Shown here in pieces: positions 9,685-17,811 of a DNA stretch of 60,498 bases. Origin of the DNA: an uncultured Tateyamaria sp. (GTDB lineage: Bacteria > Pseudomonadota > Alphaproteobacteria > Rhodobacterales > Rhodobacteraceae); NCBI RefSeq assembly GCF_947503465.1, contig NZ_CANNDN010000007.1, positions 1 through 60,498 of the forward strand, in the 5' to 3' direction. The notes below the pieces were generated by a model, which saw only the letters and a list, made by a program, of their open reading frames with translations, did not search any database and was not told where the DNA came from. Position 1 is the first letter of the stretch. Every line of letters starts with the position of its first letter. Made by a program: the position numbers and the translations under genes.

Positions 9685-10797
9685 ATGTCCATCTTCAAAA
9701 CCACACGTCGTGTGGCCTGCAGCCTTGTGGCTGCGGCAGCCGCGACATTCGCCGTTCAGGCCAACGCGGGCGGCCATGGTATCGATCTGGAAGGCAAGAC
9801 CGTCGAATGGATCATCCCGTTCTCGGAAACCGGCGGGTCGGCCAAATGGGCCAACTTCTATGCACCGCTTCTGTCCGAAGCACTGCCCGGCCAACCCACC
9901 GTCGTCGTGAAATTCATGCCGGGTGCCGGCTCGACCAAGGGCGCGAACTTCTTCCAGGAACAGAAATACGAAGACAGTGAAGGCACATTGATCTTCGGGT
10001 CGTCCGGTTCGACACAGTTTCCATTCCTGCTGGGTGATCCCCGCGTGAAATACAATTACGCCGACTGGAATGTCGTTCTGGCCTCGGGTACGGGCGGCGT
10101 TGCCTATCTGCCACCTGAAATGGCCGCCAAGATGGATGGCCTCGACGCATCCGGCCTTCAGGGCGAGGATTTCATCTACGGCTCGCAAGGCGCCACACGC
10201 CTTGACCTCGTGCCGCTTCTGGCCTGGGAAATGCTGGGCCTTCAGGTCGAGCCCGTCTTTGGCATCAAGGGCCGTGGTGATGGCCGCCTGATGTTCGAAC
10301 GCGGTGAGGCCAACATCGACTACCAGACCTCGTCCTCGTATCTGAAAGGCGTAACACCACTGGTCGAGGCGGGCACAGCCGTTCCGATGATGAGCTGGGG
10401 CGCGTTGGATGACGCAGGCAACATCGTGCGCGATCCGACCTTCCCCGACATGCCGACGTTCAAGGAAGTGTGCGAAGCGACCGCAGGCTGCGAAACCTCG
10501 GGCGAACAGTGGGACGCATGGAAAGCGTTCTTCATCGCGGGCTTCCCTGCGCAGAAGATGGTGTTCCTGCCCAATGGCGCGTCCGCAGATGCCATCGCGA
10601 CCTATACGCAGGCCTTTGAAGCGATCAAGGCCCGCGCAGACTTTGCCGAGATTTCCTCGGGCCGTCTGGGCAAGTACCCGCAGATGACGGGCGCCGAAGC
10701 GGCCGCGGCCCTGACAAGCGGCACAGAAGTGCCCCAGGCCGCCAAGGACTTTGTCGTTGGCTGGCTGGAAGAACGGTATGGCGTCACGCTGAACTAG
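9685..10797 (+). CDS. tctC: Tripartite tricarboxylate transporter substrate-binding protein (TctC/Bug family)
   Basis: The ATG at 9685 follows a strong ribosome site (AAGGGAGGA). The 370-residue product has a signal peptide (residues 1-26, ...AVQANAGG) and a Bug-type binding fold with VEWIIPFSETGGSA and KFMPGAGSTKGAN near the ligand site. It captures a tri- or dicarboxylate in the periplasm for the TctAB permease encoded next. It is longer than the usual 320-330 residues, and has an insert containing two cysteines (CEATAGCETSG) in the C-terminal half. The two-component genes lie divergently upstream. Confidence 0.88.
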   Translation: MSIFKTTRRVACSLVAAAAATFAVQANAGGHGIDLEGKTVEWIIPFSETGGSAKWANFYAPLLSEALPGQPTVVVKFMPGAGSTKGANFFQEQKYEDSEGTLIFGSSGSTQFPFLLGDPRVKYNYADWNVVLASGTGGVAYLPPEMAAKMDGLDASGLQGEDFIYGSQGATRLDLVPLLAWEMLGLQVEPVFGIKGRGDGRLMFERGEANIDYQTSSSYLKGVTPLVEAGTAVPMMSWGALDDAGNIVRDPTFPDMPTFKEVCEATAGCETSGEQWDAWKAFFIAGFPAQKMVFLPNGASADAIATYTQAFEAIKARADFAEISSGRLGKYPQMTGAEAAAALTSGTEVPQAAKDFVVGWLEERYGVTLN

Positions 10798-10798
10798 G

Positions 10799-10850
10799 CT
10801 TTGCTTTCGGAACATCCCGCCGCACGCGCGGGGTGTTTCATCAAGCAAAG
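10799..10850 (+). promoter_or_regulatory. Intercistronic hairpin between tctC and tctAB
   Basis: An outer stem (CTTTGCTT at 10799-10806 with AAGCAAAG at 10843-10850) encloses an inner GC-rich stem (10810-10838). There is no terminal T-run. Hairpins placed just after binding-protein genes commonly protect the upstream mRNA, so the binding protein is made in excess over the permease; that role is inferred. Confidence 0.55.
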
Positions 10851-10862
10851 TAGGGGCATCTC

Positions 10863-12890
10863 ATGGACATTCTGGCAACCGCCCTGCCCGCCCTTGGCGA
10901 TGCCTGGGCGCTGATCCTGCAACCGATTGTTCTGGGCTATCTGGTGCTGGGGGTTGTGATGGGCCTGTGCATCGGGGTCTTCCCCGGTCTGGGCGGCATC
11001 GCGGGCCTGTCGCTGCTCTTGCCCTTCATGTTCGGCATGGACCCGATCCTGGGCCTCGCGCTCATGGTCGGCATGGTGGCGGTCGTGCCGACCTCGGACA
11101 CTTTCGCATCCGTGCTGATGGGCATCCCCGGATCATCCGCGTCGCAGGCCACCGTGCTGGACGGCTTTCCCATGGCCAAACGCGGCCAGGCGGCGCGTGC
11201 CCTTTCCGCCGCCTTCGCCTCGTCGCTGTTTGGCGGGCTGGTCGGGGCAAGTTTCCTGACCATCTTCATCCTGATCGCGCGGCCCATCGTGTTGGAATTC
11301 CGCACCCCGGAACTTTTGATGATCACGATCTTCGGTCTCTCCATGGTCGGCATCCTTGCCGGCCGCGTCGCGATCAAGGGGCTGGTCGCCGCAGGCCTCG
11401 GGATGCTGATCGGCACCATTGGCGAAGGGGCGTCATCCGGCGATCTGCGCATGTCGTCCTACGACTACCCCTACCTCACCGACGGGCTGAAGCTGGTGAT
11501 CGTGGGCCTCGGCATCTTCGCCATCCCCGAGATCATCTCGCTGCTGCGTCAGGACCGCGCCATCGCCAAGGAACAATCGCTGGGCGGCGGCTGGCTTGAT
11601 GGGGTCAAGGACTGGTTCGCCAATGTCTGGCTTTCGGTCCGCTGTTCGATCATCGGGGTCGTTGTGGGCGTGATCCCCGGCCTTGGCGGATCGGTCGTGG
11701 ACTGGATCGCATATGGTCACGCAGTGCAAACAACCAGGGACAAGTCAAACTTCGGCAAGGGCGAAGTGCGCGGCGTGATCGGTCCGGAAAGTTCGAACAA
11801 TGCCAAGGAGGGCGGCGGGCTGGTCCCCACCCTTCTGTTCGGCATCCCCGGCTCCGGCTCCATGGCGATCTTCATCGGGGCCATCGCGCTGCTTGGCTCC
11901 GGCCAGATCGAAGTCGGCCCCGCGATGCTCAAGAACAACCTCGACATCACTTATTCCATCGTCTGGTTGCTGGCGCTGGCGAACGTCGTGGGCACAATCA
12001 TCTGCATCGCAGCCTCAGGCGGCATCGCCAAGCTCACCACCATCCGTTTTGCGCTGCTGGCCCCGTTCCTGTTCATGATCATCAGCTTTGCCGCCTTCCA
12101 ATCCGGTCAGAACCTGATGGACCTCGTCGCCCTCTTTGCCATCGGCTTCTTGGGCATCCTGATGCGCCGCTTCGACTGGTCGCGGCCCGCGTTCCTGATC
12201 GGCTTTGTCCTGTCCAACCCGGCGGAAACCTACGCCAACCAGGCGCTTCAAATCGCGCAATCCCGGTTCCGCAAGGGGATGGAGGACGGGTTGGACTATA
12301 TCTTTTCCCCCATCGTTATCGTGTTGATCATCATCACGGTCCTGTCGGTTGTGGTGGGCTTGCGCCAGTCCAAGAACATCATGGCCGAAGGCGATGTACA
12401 GTCAGGGTCGAAGCGCGCGCCGTTGGTGTTTCTGATCGCCGTTACCGCCTACATCGCCTACGCCTTCTATGACGCTGCCTCGATCCCGTCGTTCAGCCGC
12501 GACCGCACCTTCCCGATGTTCGTGGCGGGCGTGTGCCTTGTGGGCTGCGTGATCCTGATCATCCGCATGATGCTTAGGCCCGAGACCGACACGATCTTTG
12601 CCGACCGCGAGCGGCAAGGCGACGATGCCGACGCCACGCACGGGCTCTGGCCCACACTCGCGTGGTTCGCCGCACTGCTGATCCTCACTTCGCTGCTGGG
12701 GTTCATCCTTGCGCTCGGCTTGTTCCTGTTCGCCTTCCTCAGGATGCGGGCACAGCTTGGCACCGTTGTGGCCGGGGTCTACACCGCTGTGGGCATCGCC
12801 TTCATGTGCACCATGGCGGGACTGTTGAATCGGGACTTTCCACCCGGTCTTTTGCAGGACTATGTCGATCTGCCGTGGCCTTTGACATGA
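10863..12890 (+). CDS. tctA: Fused TctA-TctB tripartite tricarboxylate transporter permease
   Basis: The 675-residue membrane protein holds a TctA domain (about residues 1-500) with the family glycine motifs VFPGLGGIAGLS and VIPGLGGSVVDW and the GIPGSGS repeat. A TctB-like four-helix domain follows from about residue 515 (APLVFLIAVTAYIAYAF onward). In most systems TctB is a separate protein of about 150 residues, so this is a gene fusion joining the small subunit to the C-terminus of the large one. It imports the ligand delivered by TctC using an ion gradient. Its stop codon overlaps the start of the next gene (ATGA). Confidence 0.86.
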   Translation: MDILATALPALGDAWALILQPIVLGYLVLGVVMGLCIGVFPGLGGIAGLSLLLPFMFGMDPILGLALMVGMVAVVPTSDTFASVLMGIPGSSASQATVLDGFPMAKRGQAARALSAAFASSLFGGLVGASFLTIFILIARPIVLEFRTPELLMITIFGLSMVGILAGRVAIKGLVAAGLGMLIGTIGEGASSGDLRMSSYDYPYLTDGLKLVIVGLGIFAIPEIISLLRQDRAIAKEQSLGGGWLDGVKDWFANVWLSVRCSIIGVVVGVIPGLGGSVVDWIAYGHAVQTTRDKSNFGKGEVRGVIGPESSNNAKEGGGLVPTLLFGIPGSGSMAIFIGAIALLGSGQIEVGPAMLKNNLDITYSIVWLLALANVVGTIICIAASGGIAKLTTIRFALLAPFLFMIISFAAFQSGQNLMDLVALFAIGFLGILMRRFDWSRPAFLIGFVLSNPAETYANQALQIAQSRFRKGMEDGLDYIFSPIVIVLIIITVLSVVVGLRQSKNIMAEGDVQSGSKRAPLVFLIAVTAYIAYAFYDAASIPSFSRDRTFPMFVAGVCLVGCVILIIRMMLRPETDTIFADRERQGDDADATHGLWPTLAWFAALLILTSLLGFILALGLFLFAFLRMRAQLGTVVAGVYTAVGIAFMCTMAGLLNRDFPPGLLQDYVDLPWPLT

Positions 12891-13972
12891 CGCAAACAGC
12901 CATTCCATTCCTGTTCATGCGTGGCGGCACCTCGCGCGGGCCATACCTGAACCGCGCCGACCTGCCCGAGGATCTCGACACCCTGGCCGAGGTGCTGATC
13001 GCCATGGTCGGCTCGGGCCACCCGCTCAATATCGACGGCATTGGCGGCGGGGCTGCGGTGACAACCAAGGTGGCGATGCTGTCCGCCTCGGACGATGATT
13101 GGGCCGACGTGGATTACTTCTTTGCACAGGTCAGCGTCGAGGACCGTCTCGTGGATTTCAGGCCGACCTGCGGTAACATCCTGTCCGGCGTCGGACCTGC
13201 CGCAATCGAGATGGGGCTGGTGGCCGCCCGGACCGACGAAACCCCGGTCAATATCCACGCGGTCAATACCGGCGCCCGGGTTGCGGCCGTTGTGAAAACG
13301 CCGGGCGGAACCGTCAGCTACGAGGGCGACGCCCAGATCGACGGCGTCCCCGGCACCGCCGCCCCGGTGGCGCTGACGTTCATGGACACCGTGGGTGGGG
13401 TCACAGGCGCCTTCCTGCCGACCGGCAACCTGACCGACACAATCGACGGCATCCCGGTTACATGCATGGACGTTGCCATGCCCATGGTCATCGCCAGGGC
13501 CACCAGTTTTGGCCTGACCGGCTATGAAAGCGCGGCCGAGCTGGACGAAAACGCAGATTTCTTTGCACGGATGGAAGCAGTGCGGATCAAGGCGGGCGCG
13601 TTGATGGGCATGGGGGACGTGTCGCAATCGGTCACACCGAAATTCGGGCTGCTCGCACCGGCCCGCGCGGGCGGAACCGTCGCCGCACGCTATTTCATGC
13701 CGTGGAAAACCCATCCGACCATGGCCGTGACGGGTGCCCAATGCCTGGCGTCCTGCGTCCTGACACCCGGCACAGTGGCCGACGCGCCGGTACCAAACGA
13801 AAACCCGGCGCGGATCACCCTGGAACATGCGTCGGGTCGGATCGACGTGCTTGTCGATTATGACCAAACCGAAGCAGGAACAGCGATCAAGGCTGCCGGG
13901 CTGGTGCGCACCGCGCGCAAACTGGCCGCCGGACACGTCTTTGTGCCCGCGTCGGTATGGGCGGGGAATTGA
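12887..13972 (+). CDS. PrpF/GalD-family isomerase (4-oxalomesaconate tautomerase-like)
   Basis: This 361-residue protein begins MTQTAIPFLFMRGGTSRGPY, the typical PrpF/GalD start. It also has IDGIGGGAAVTTKVA and a conserved cysteine in PTCGNILSGVGP. The fold resembles diaminopimelate epimerase. Family members isomerise or tautomerise C6-C7 tricarboxylates: PrpF acts on 2-methylaconitate and GalD on 4-oxalomesaconate. The overall pattern, including DVDYFFAQVSVE, is nearer to GalD. The ATG at 12887 overlaps the tctAB stop by 4 nt. Context suggests it interconverts an unsaturated tricarboxylate related to the TcuA-like product; exact specificity is open. Confidence 0.78.
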   Translation: MTQTAIPFLFMRGGTSRGPYLNRADLPEDLDTLAEVLIAMVGSGHPLNIDGIGGGAAVTTKVAMLSASDDDWADVDYFFAQVSVEDRLVDFRPTCGNILSGVGPAAIEMGLVAARTDETPVNIHAVNTGARVAAVVKTPGGTVSYEGDAQIDGVPGTAAPVALTFMDTVGGVTGAFLPTGNLTDTIDGIPVTCMDVAMPMVIARATSFGLTGYESAAELDENADFFARMEAVRIKAGALMGMGDVSQSVTPKFGLLAPARAGGTVAARYFMPWKTHPTMAVTGAQCLASCVLTPGTVADAPVPNENPARITLEHASGRIDVLVDYDQTEAGTAIKAAGLVRTARKLAAGHVFVPASVWAGN

Positions 13973-13986
13973 CGATCTGATTATTT

Positions 13987-14002
13987 TGTATACCATGGTA
14001 TA
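13987..14002. promoter_or_regulatory. Perfect 16-bp palindrome, candidate operator inside the tricarboxylate operon
   Basis: GTATACCATGGTATAC lies 21 bases before the ATG at 14023. A perfect palindrome of this type resembles operators of GntR/FCD-class regulators. It sits in the only sizeable gap within the operon, so it may control an internal promoter for the last three genes. No GntR gene is present in the window. Confidence 0.5.
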
Positions 14003-14022
14003 CATTCATCAGGAGACGAAAC

Positions 14023-14262
14023 ATGGCAGATACGTTCGAAGATTGTGTTCTGGCGGCGCGGGCTGAACTGTCCATCGCGCGGCAACTGTTGCAGGACGAG
14101 ATTTCCAGCTACCCCAGCCCCATTGCCGGATGTGACGCACAGTTCAACCACCTACTGGCTGAACGACAGAAGGTGCTGGCGGCGATCCGGTCACTGGATG
14201 AGTTCGTGTTCGTGCCCACGCCCCGCTCGCCTACGCCACACGCAGGTGTCGAAAGTAGATGA
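14023..14262 (+). CDS. Small conserved-looking protein of the tricarboxylate operon, function unknown
   Basis: The 79-residue product (MADTFEDCVLAARAELSIAR...) is predicted mainly helical in its first 65 residues, with a proline-rich tail. It has no signal peptide or recognised motif. An AGGAG ribosome site precedes the ATG, and its stop overlaps the start of the next gene by 4 nt, which supports it as a real translated gene. I do not recognise the family. Confidence 0.65.
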   Translation: MADTFEDCVLAARAELSIARQLLQDEISSYPSPIAGCDAQFNHLLAERQKVLAAIRSLDEFVFVPTPRSPTPHAGVESR

Positions 14263-15233
14263 AGGTTCACATCCTCGATGACTGGTTCGACACGTTGCGC
14301 GGCCTGCCGTGTTTCGCAAAACTGGACGCCCATGAGGTCACGGTCTGGACCGACCACGCACCCGACCCGGCGGCATTGGCGGCGCGCGTGCAAGAGGCTG
14401 ACGCTCTCGTCCTCTTCCGCGAGCGCACCCGGATCACAGCTGACCTGCTCGACCGGCTGCCCCATCTCAAGCTGATCTCGCAACGCAGCGTCTATCCCCA
14501 TATCGATGTAGACGCCTGCACGCGCACCGGCGTCCTGCTGTGTTCGAACATGCATTCGGGCACACCATCCTATGCGGCTGCGGAACATACGCTGGCCCTG
14601 ATCCTTGCCAGCTACCGCCAAATCCCCGATCAGGTCGCATCCATCCGTGCAGGGCAATGGCAGTCCGGTGTGGGACGTACGCTTCGGGGCCGCACGCTTG
14701 GTCTTTACGGGTACGGGCGCATTGCACAGGCCGTGGCCGGTTATGCCAGGGCCCTGGGCATGACCGTGCAATGGTGGGCGTCAGACGATGGGCGCGCACG
14801 CGCCGCTGCGAATGGCGAACAGGTCGCGGCCTCCAGGCACAGCTTTTTTGCGACCTCCGATATCGTCAGCGTGCACGTCCGCCTCAAACCCGCCACGCGC
14901 GGCATCATCACCGCTGACGATTTGGCCGCCATGGCCCCGCGCAGCCTGTTTGTGAACACATCGCGATCCGGCCTTGTCGAAACCGGCGCATTGGAAACAG
15001 AGGTTGCGCAAAACCGCATCTTCGCCGCCATCGACGTGTTCGACACCGAACCGCTGACAGACCCGGCGCACCCCCTGCTTACCGCTCGGAACGTCTTGCC
15101 CACACCGCATCTCGGGTACGTCACGGAAGACGAATTCGATTTGCAATTTTCGGACATCTTCGACCAGATCAACGCCTATGCCGATGGTGCCCCGATCCAC
15201 ATGATCAACCCGGAAACCTGGACCACCCCATGA
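14259..15233 (+). CDS. D-2-hydroxyacid dehydrogenase (NAD-dependent)
   Basis: The 324-residue protein belongs to the D-isomer-specific 2-hydroxyacid dehydrogenase family. The NAD-binding loop reads GLYGYGRIAQAVAG (GxGxxxA/G pattern). The catalytic arginine is in NTSRSGLV, the glutamate in FDTEPL and the histidine in TPHLGYV. It would interconvert a 2-oxoacid and a D-2-hydroxyacid in the cytoplasm. It overlaps both neighbours by 4 nt, so it is translationally coupled in the tricarboxylate operon. The substrate is unknown. Confidence 0.85.
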   Translation: MKVHILDDWFDTLRGLPCFAKLDAHEVTVWTDHAPDPAALAARVQEADALVLFRERTRITADLLDRLPHLKLISQRSVYPHIDVDACTRTGVLLCSNMHSGTPSYAAAEHTLALILASYRQIPDQVASIRAGQWQSGVGRTLRGRTLGLYGYGRIAQAVAGYARALGMTVQWWASDDGRARAAANGEQVAASRHSFFATSDIVSVHVRLKPATRGIITADDLAAMAPRSLFVNTSRSGLVETGALETEVAQNRIFAAIDVFDTEPLTDPAHPLLTARNVLPTPHLGYVTEDEFDLQFSDIFDQINAYADGAPIHMINPETWTTP

Positions 15234-16696
15234 CCAAAATCATCATCGCAGGCTCTGGCAACGCGGCCCTGTGCGCAGGCATCGCAGCGCTCGAAAAAGG
15301 GGCCGAGGTCCTGATGCTGGAAAAAGCCGATGCGGCCCTTGCCGGCGGCAACACCAAGTACACCGCCGGTGCGATGCGCTTTGCCTATGCCTCCGGTGCC
15401 GACCTGATGCCGCTTTTGCGCGATCCGCATGATCCGCGCCTGCCACACACGGATTTCGGCACCTACACAACGGAAAAATTCGGCGCCGATCTGCTGGGGT
15501 TCAACGATGGCCGCCCCCTCAGCCCGGAACAGGAGGCGCTGATTGATCAAAGCTATGAAACTTTGAAATGGCTGGGCAGCCACGATGTGAAGTTCGAGCC
15601 GATCTACGCGCGGCAAAGCTTTGAAAAGGATGGCAAGCACGTGTTCTGGGGAGGTCTGACACTCGCCGCAGAGAATGAAGGCGTCGGCCTTTTTGACCAG
15701 GAACTGACGGCGTTCCTCCGGCTGGGGGGCGCACTCCGCTACGATACCGCCGTTGTTGATCTGATCGCGGAGTCCGGGCGCGTCACCGGCGTGGTCACCG
15801 ACAGCGGCGAACATATCGGTGCGGATGCGGTCATTCTGGCCTGCGGCGGGTTCGAAGCCAATCCTGACCTGCGCCAGCAGCATATTGGGCCGGATTGGGA
15901 CAAGGCCAAGGTGCGCGGTACGCCGCACAACACCGGCGACGGCCTGGTGATGGCGCAGCGGTTGGGCGCACGGACATACGGGCTTTTTGGTGGCTGCCAT
16001 GCAACGCCCATGGACCTGCACATGGCAGAGTACGGCAACCTCGACCTGCCGCCGGGCGAGCGCAAGAATTACCGCAAGATATGCTACTTTCTGGGCGTGA
16101 TGCTGAATGCGGACGGTCACCGGTTTGTCGATGAAGGCATCAACTTCCGCAACTATACCTATGCGCAGTTCGGTGCCGCGATCATGGAACAACCCGGGCA
16201 TTTCGCGTGGCAGATCTTTGACGCCAAGGTCTTTGACCTGCTCTATGGCGAATACCATTTCCACGACGCGCATTATGTCGAAGCGGACACGCTGGATGCG
16301 TTGATCCCAATGCTTGACGGGGTGGACCACGCCCAGGCCGCGCGCACCCTGGCAGACTACAACGCCGCCGTGGACACTGCCGTTGCGTTCGATCCCACCG
16401 TTCTGGACGGCAAGGGGACCCAAGGCCTTGCACTGGCGAAATCGAACTGGGCGCAAGTGCTGGACCAGGGCCCGTTTCGCGCCTACCCGGTCACGGGCGG
16501 GATCACCTTTACCTATGGCGGGCTCAAGGTGGACAACACCGGCGCCGTCCTCGATGACAGCGACGCCCCCATTTCGGGGCTTTACGCCTGCGGCGAACTG
16601 GTGGGGGGCGTGTTCTTCAATGGCTATCCGGGCGGGTCGGGCCTTACGTCCGGCGCGGTCTTCGGGCGTCGCGCCGGGTCCGGGGCAGCCTCTTAA
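15230..16696 (+). CDS. FAD-dependent dehydrogenase, TcuA-like (tricarballylate dehydrogenase family)
   Basis: The 488-residue flavoprotein starts with a Rossmann FAD motif, IIIAGSGNAALCAG (about residues 4-17), followed by GGNTKYTAGAMRF. The C-terminus carries the GLYACGELVGGVFFNGYPGGSG motif in which FAD is gripped in succinate dehydrogenase/fumarate reductase flavoproteins. The GNAALCA start is typical of TcuA, which oxidises tricarballylate to cis-aconitate. No TcuB-like electron-transfer partner is encoded nearby, so the electron acceptor is unclear. Its stop overlaps the end of the convergent lacI-type gene. Confidence 0.72.
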   Translation: MTKIIIAGSGNAALCAGIAALEKGAEVLMLEKADAALAGGNTKYTAGAMRFAYASGADLMPLLRDPHDPRLPHTDFGTYTTEKFGADLLGFNDGRPLSPEQEALIDQSYETLKWLGSHDVKFEPIYARQSFEKDGKHVFWGGLTLAAENEGVGLFDQELTAFLRLGGALRYDTAVVDLIAESGRVTGVVTDSGEHIGADAVILACGGFEANPDLRQQHIGPDWDKAKVRGTPHNTGDGLVMAQRLGARTYGLFGGCHATPMDLHMAEYGNLDLPPGERKNYRKICYFLGVMLNADGHRFVDEGINFRNYTYAQFGAAIMEQPGHFAWQIFDAKVFDLLYGEYHFHDAHYVEADTLDALIPMLDGVDHAQAARTLADYNAAVDTAVAFDPTVLDGKGTQGLALAKSNWAQVLDQGPFRAYPVTGGITFTYGGLKVDNTGAVLDDSDAPISGLYACGELVGGVFFNGYPGGSGLTSGAVFGRRAGSGAAS

Positions 16697-17694
16697 GCCA
16701 GGCGCGCCACCGACCCGCGCACCAGGATCTGAGCAGGCAACAATTGGCTGTGCAAGGGCACGTCGCGCTCCAGGAACTCCACAATCTGCGCCGCAACCGC
16801 TTCGCCCATCCCGTTGGCAGGCAGATCGATCGTGGTCAGGGGCGGCACCACTTCGGTGGCCCAGTCCAGATTGTCGAACCCCATCACCGACATGTCGTCG
16901 GGGATGCGCTGTCCGGCCTCGGCCAATGCAAAATAGGCGCCCAGCGCCAACACGTCAGAGGAACACAGGCACGCGGTAAAGTCGCCGCCAGCGCGCAACA
17001 TCCGCGCCACGCAGTCCTTGCCACCCGCAATGCTGACGGGGGCCTCGAAAAAGGCCAGCGTATCAAAGGCGTCACGCATGGCCTCGGCGCCCGCACGCCG
17101 CGCGCGTGTCCGGTCACTTTCGGTCAGGGGGCCATGAACCACCGCGACGCGGCGGTGACCACAGTCCCGCAGATGGCGCAACGCGTCGGCGGCAAGACCG
17201 GCATTGTCATACCCGATGGTGGGCGTCGCACTGTCCTGCGCCCACACGGACGTATAGACAAACGGCACCTGCCGCCGGCTCAGCAGGTCCAACAGGCTTT
17301 GCGCATGCACCATGCCGCTCAGCACAAACGCGTCGGCCCCCATCCCCAGCAACTTGCGCGCCGCAGCAAGCTCGCTGTCTTCGTCTGCATTCGAAATGGC
17401 GATGATCAGGGAATAGCCGTGCGCGCCCAGCGTCCGCTCGATCGCGGCGATAAACTTGGCAAAGACCGAATGCTCGATTGTGGGGATGATGGCGGCCACG
17501 GCCTTGCTGCGGCGTGTGGACAGGGCACGCGCCGCCGGATTGGGCAGATAGTCAAGCCGCGCACAGGCATCCAGCACCCGCTGCCGGGTCTTGTCACTGA
17601 CCCGCGCATCCCCGTTCACCACGCGCGAGATGGTCGCGGTGGACAAGCCTGTTTCCCGTGCGACATCGCGGATACTGACGCCAATCCTGTTCAC
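16693..17694 (-). CDS. LacI-family transcriptional regulator
   Basis: This 333-residue protein has an N-terminal LacI helix-turn-helix (IRDVARETGLSTATISRVVN, within residues 1-30) with hinge sequence YLPNPAARALSTRRS. A periplasmic-binding-protein-like sensor domain follows, containing MGFDNLDWATEVVPPLTTI. It is divergent from tdm, and a LacI-type palindrome lies between them at 17751-17764. It therefore probably represses the TMAO genes and/or itself, with an unknown effector. It may instead regulate the convergent tricarboxylate operon, though it shares no promoter with that operon. Confidence 0.88.
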   Translation of the reverse strand: MNRIGVSIRDVARETGLSTATISRVVNGDARVSDKTRQRVLDACARLDYLPNPAARALSTRRSKAVAAIIPTIEHSVFAKFIAAIERTLGAHGYSLIIAISNADEDSELAAARKLLGMGADAFVLSGMVHAQSLLDLLSRRQVPFVYTSVWAQDSATPTIGYDNAGLAADALRHLRDCGHRRVAVVHGPLTESDRTRARRAGAEAMRDAFDTLAFFEAPVSIAGGKDCVARMLRAGGDFTACLCSSDVLALGAYFALAEAGQRIPDDMSVMGFDNLDWATEVVPPLTTIDLPANGMGEAVAAQIVEFLERDVPLHSQLLPAQILVRGSVARLA

Positions 17695-17750
17695 AAACAG
17701 CCCCCTGTCCCGACCGCGCCCTTGACCCAGGCGATTCGCGGGTGTTCAAA

Positions 17751-17764
17751 TGTAACCGGTTACA
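17751..17764. promoter_or_regulatory. LacI-type operator between the regulator gene and tdm
   Basis: TGTAACCGGTTACA is a perfect 14-bp palindrome with the central CG and flanking pattern typical of LacI/GalR operators. It lies 57 nt from the regulator start and 48 nt from the tdm start, so one bound dimer could block both divergent promoters. Confidence 0.8.
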
Positions 17765-17811
17765 CAGCGCACCCGTCAAATGACGCGTGAACCACACAGG
17801 GATGATGCCAC

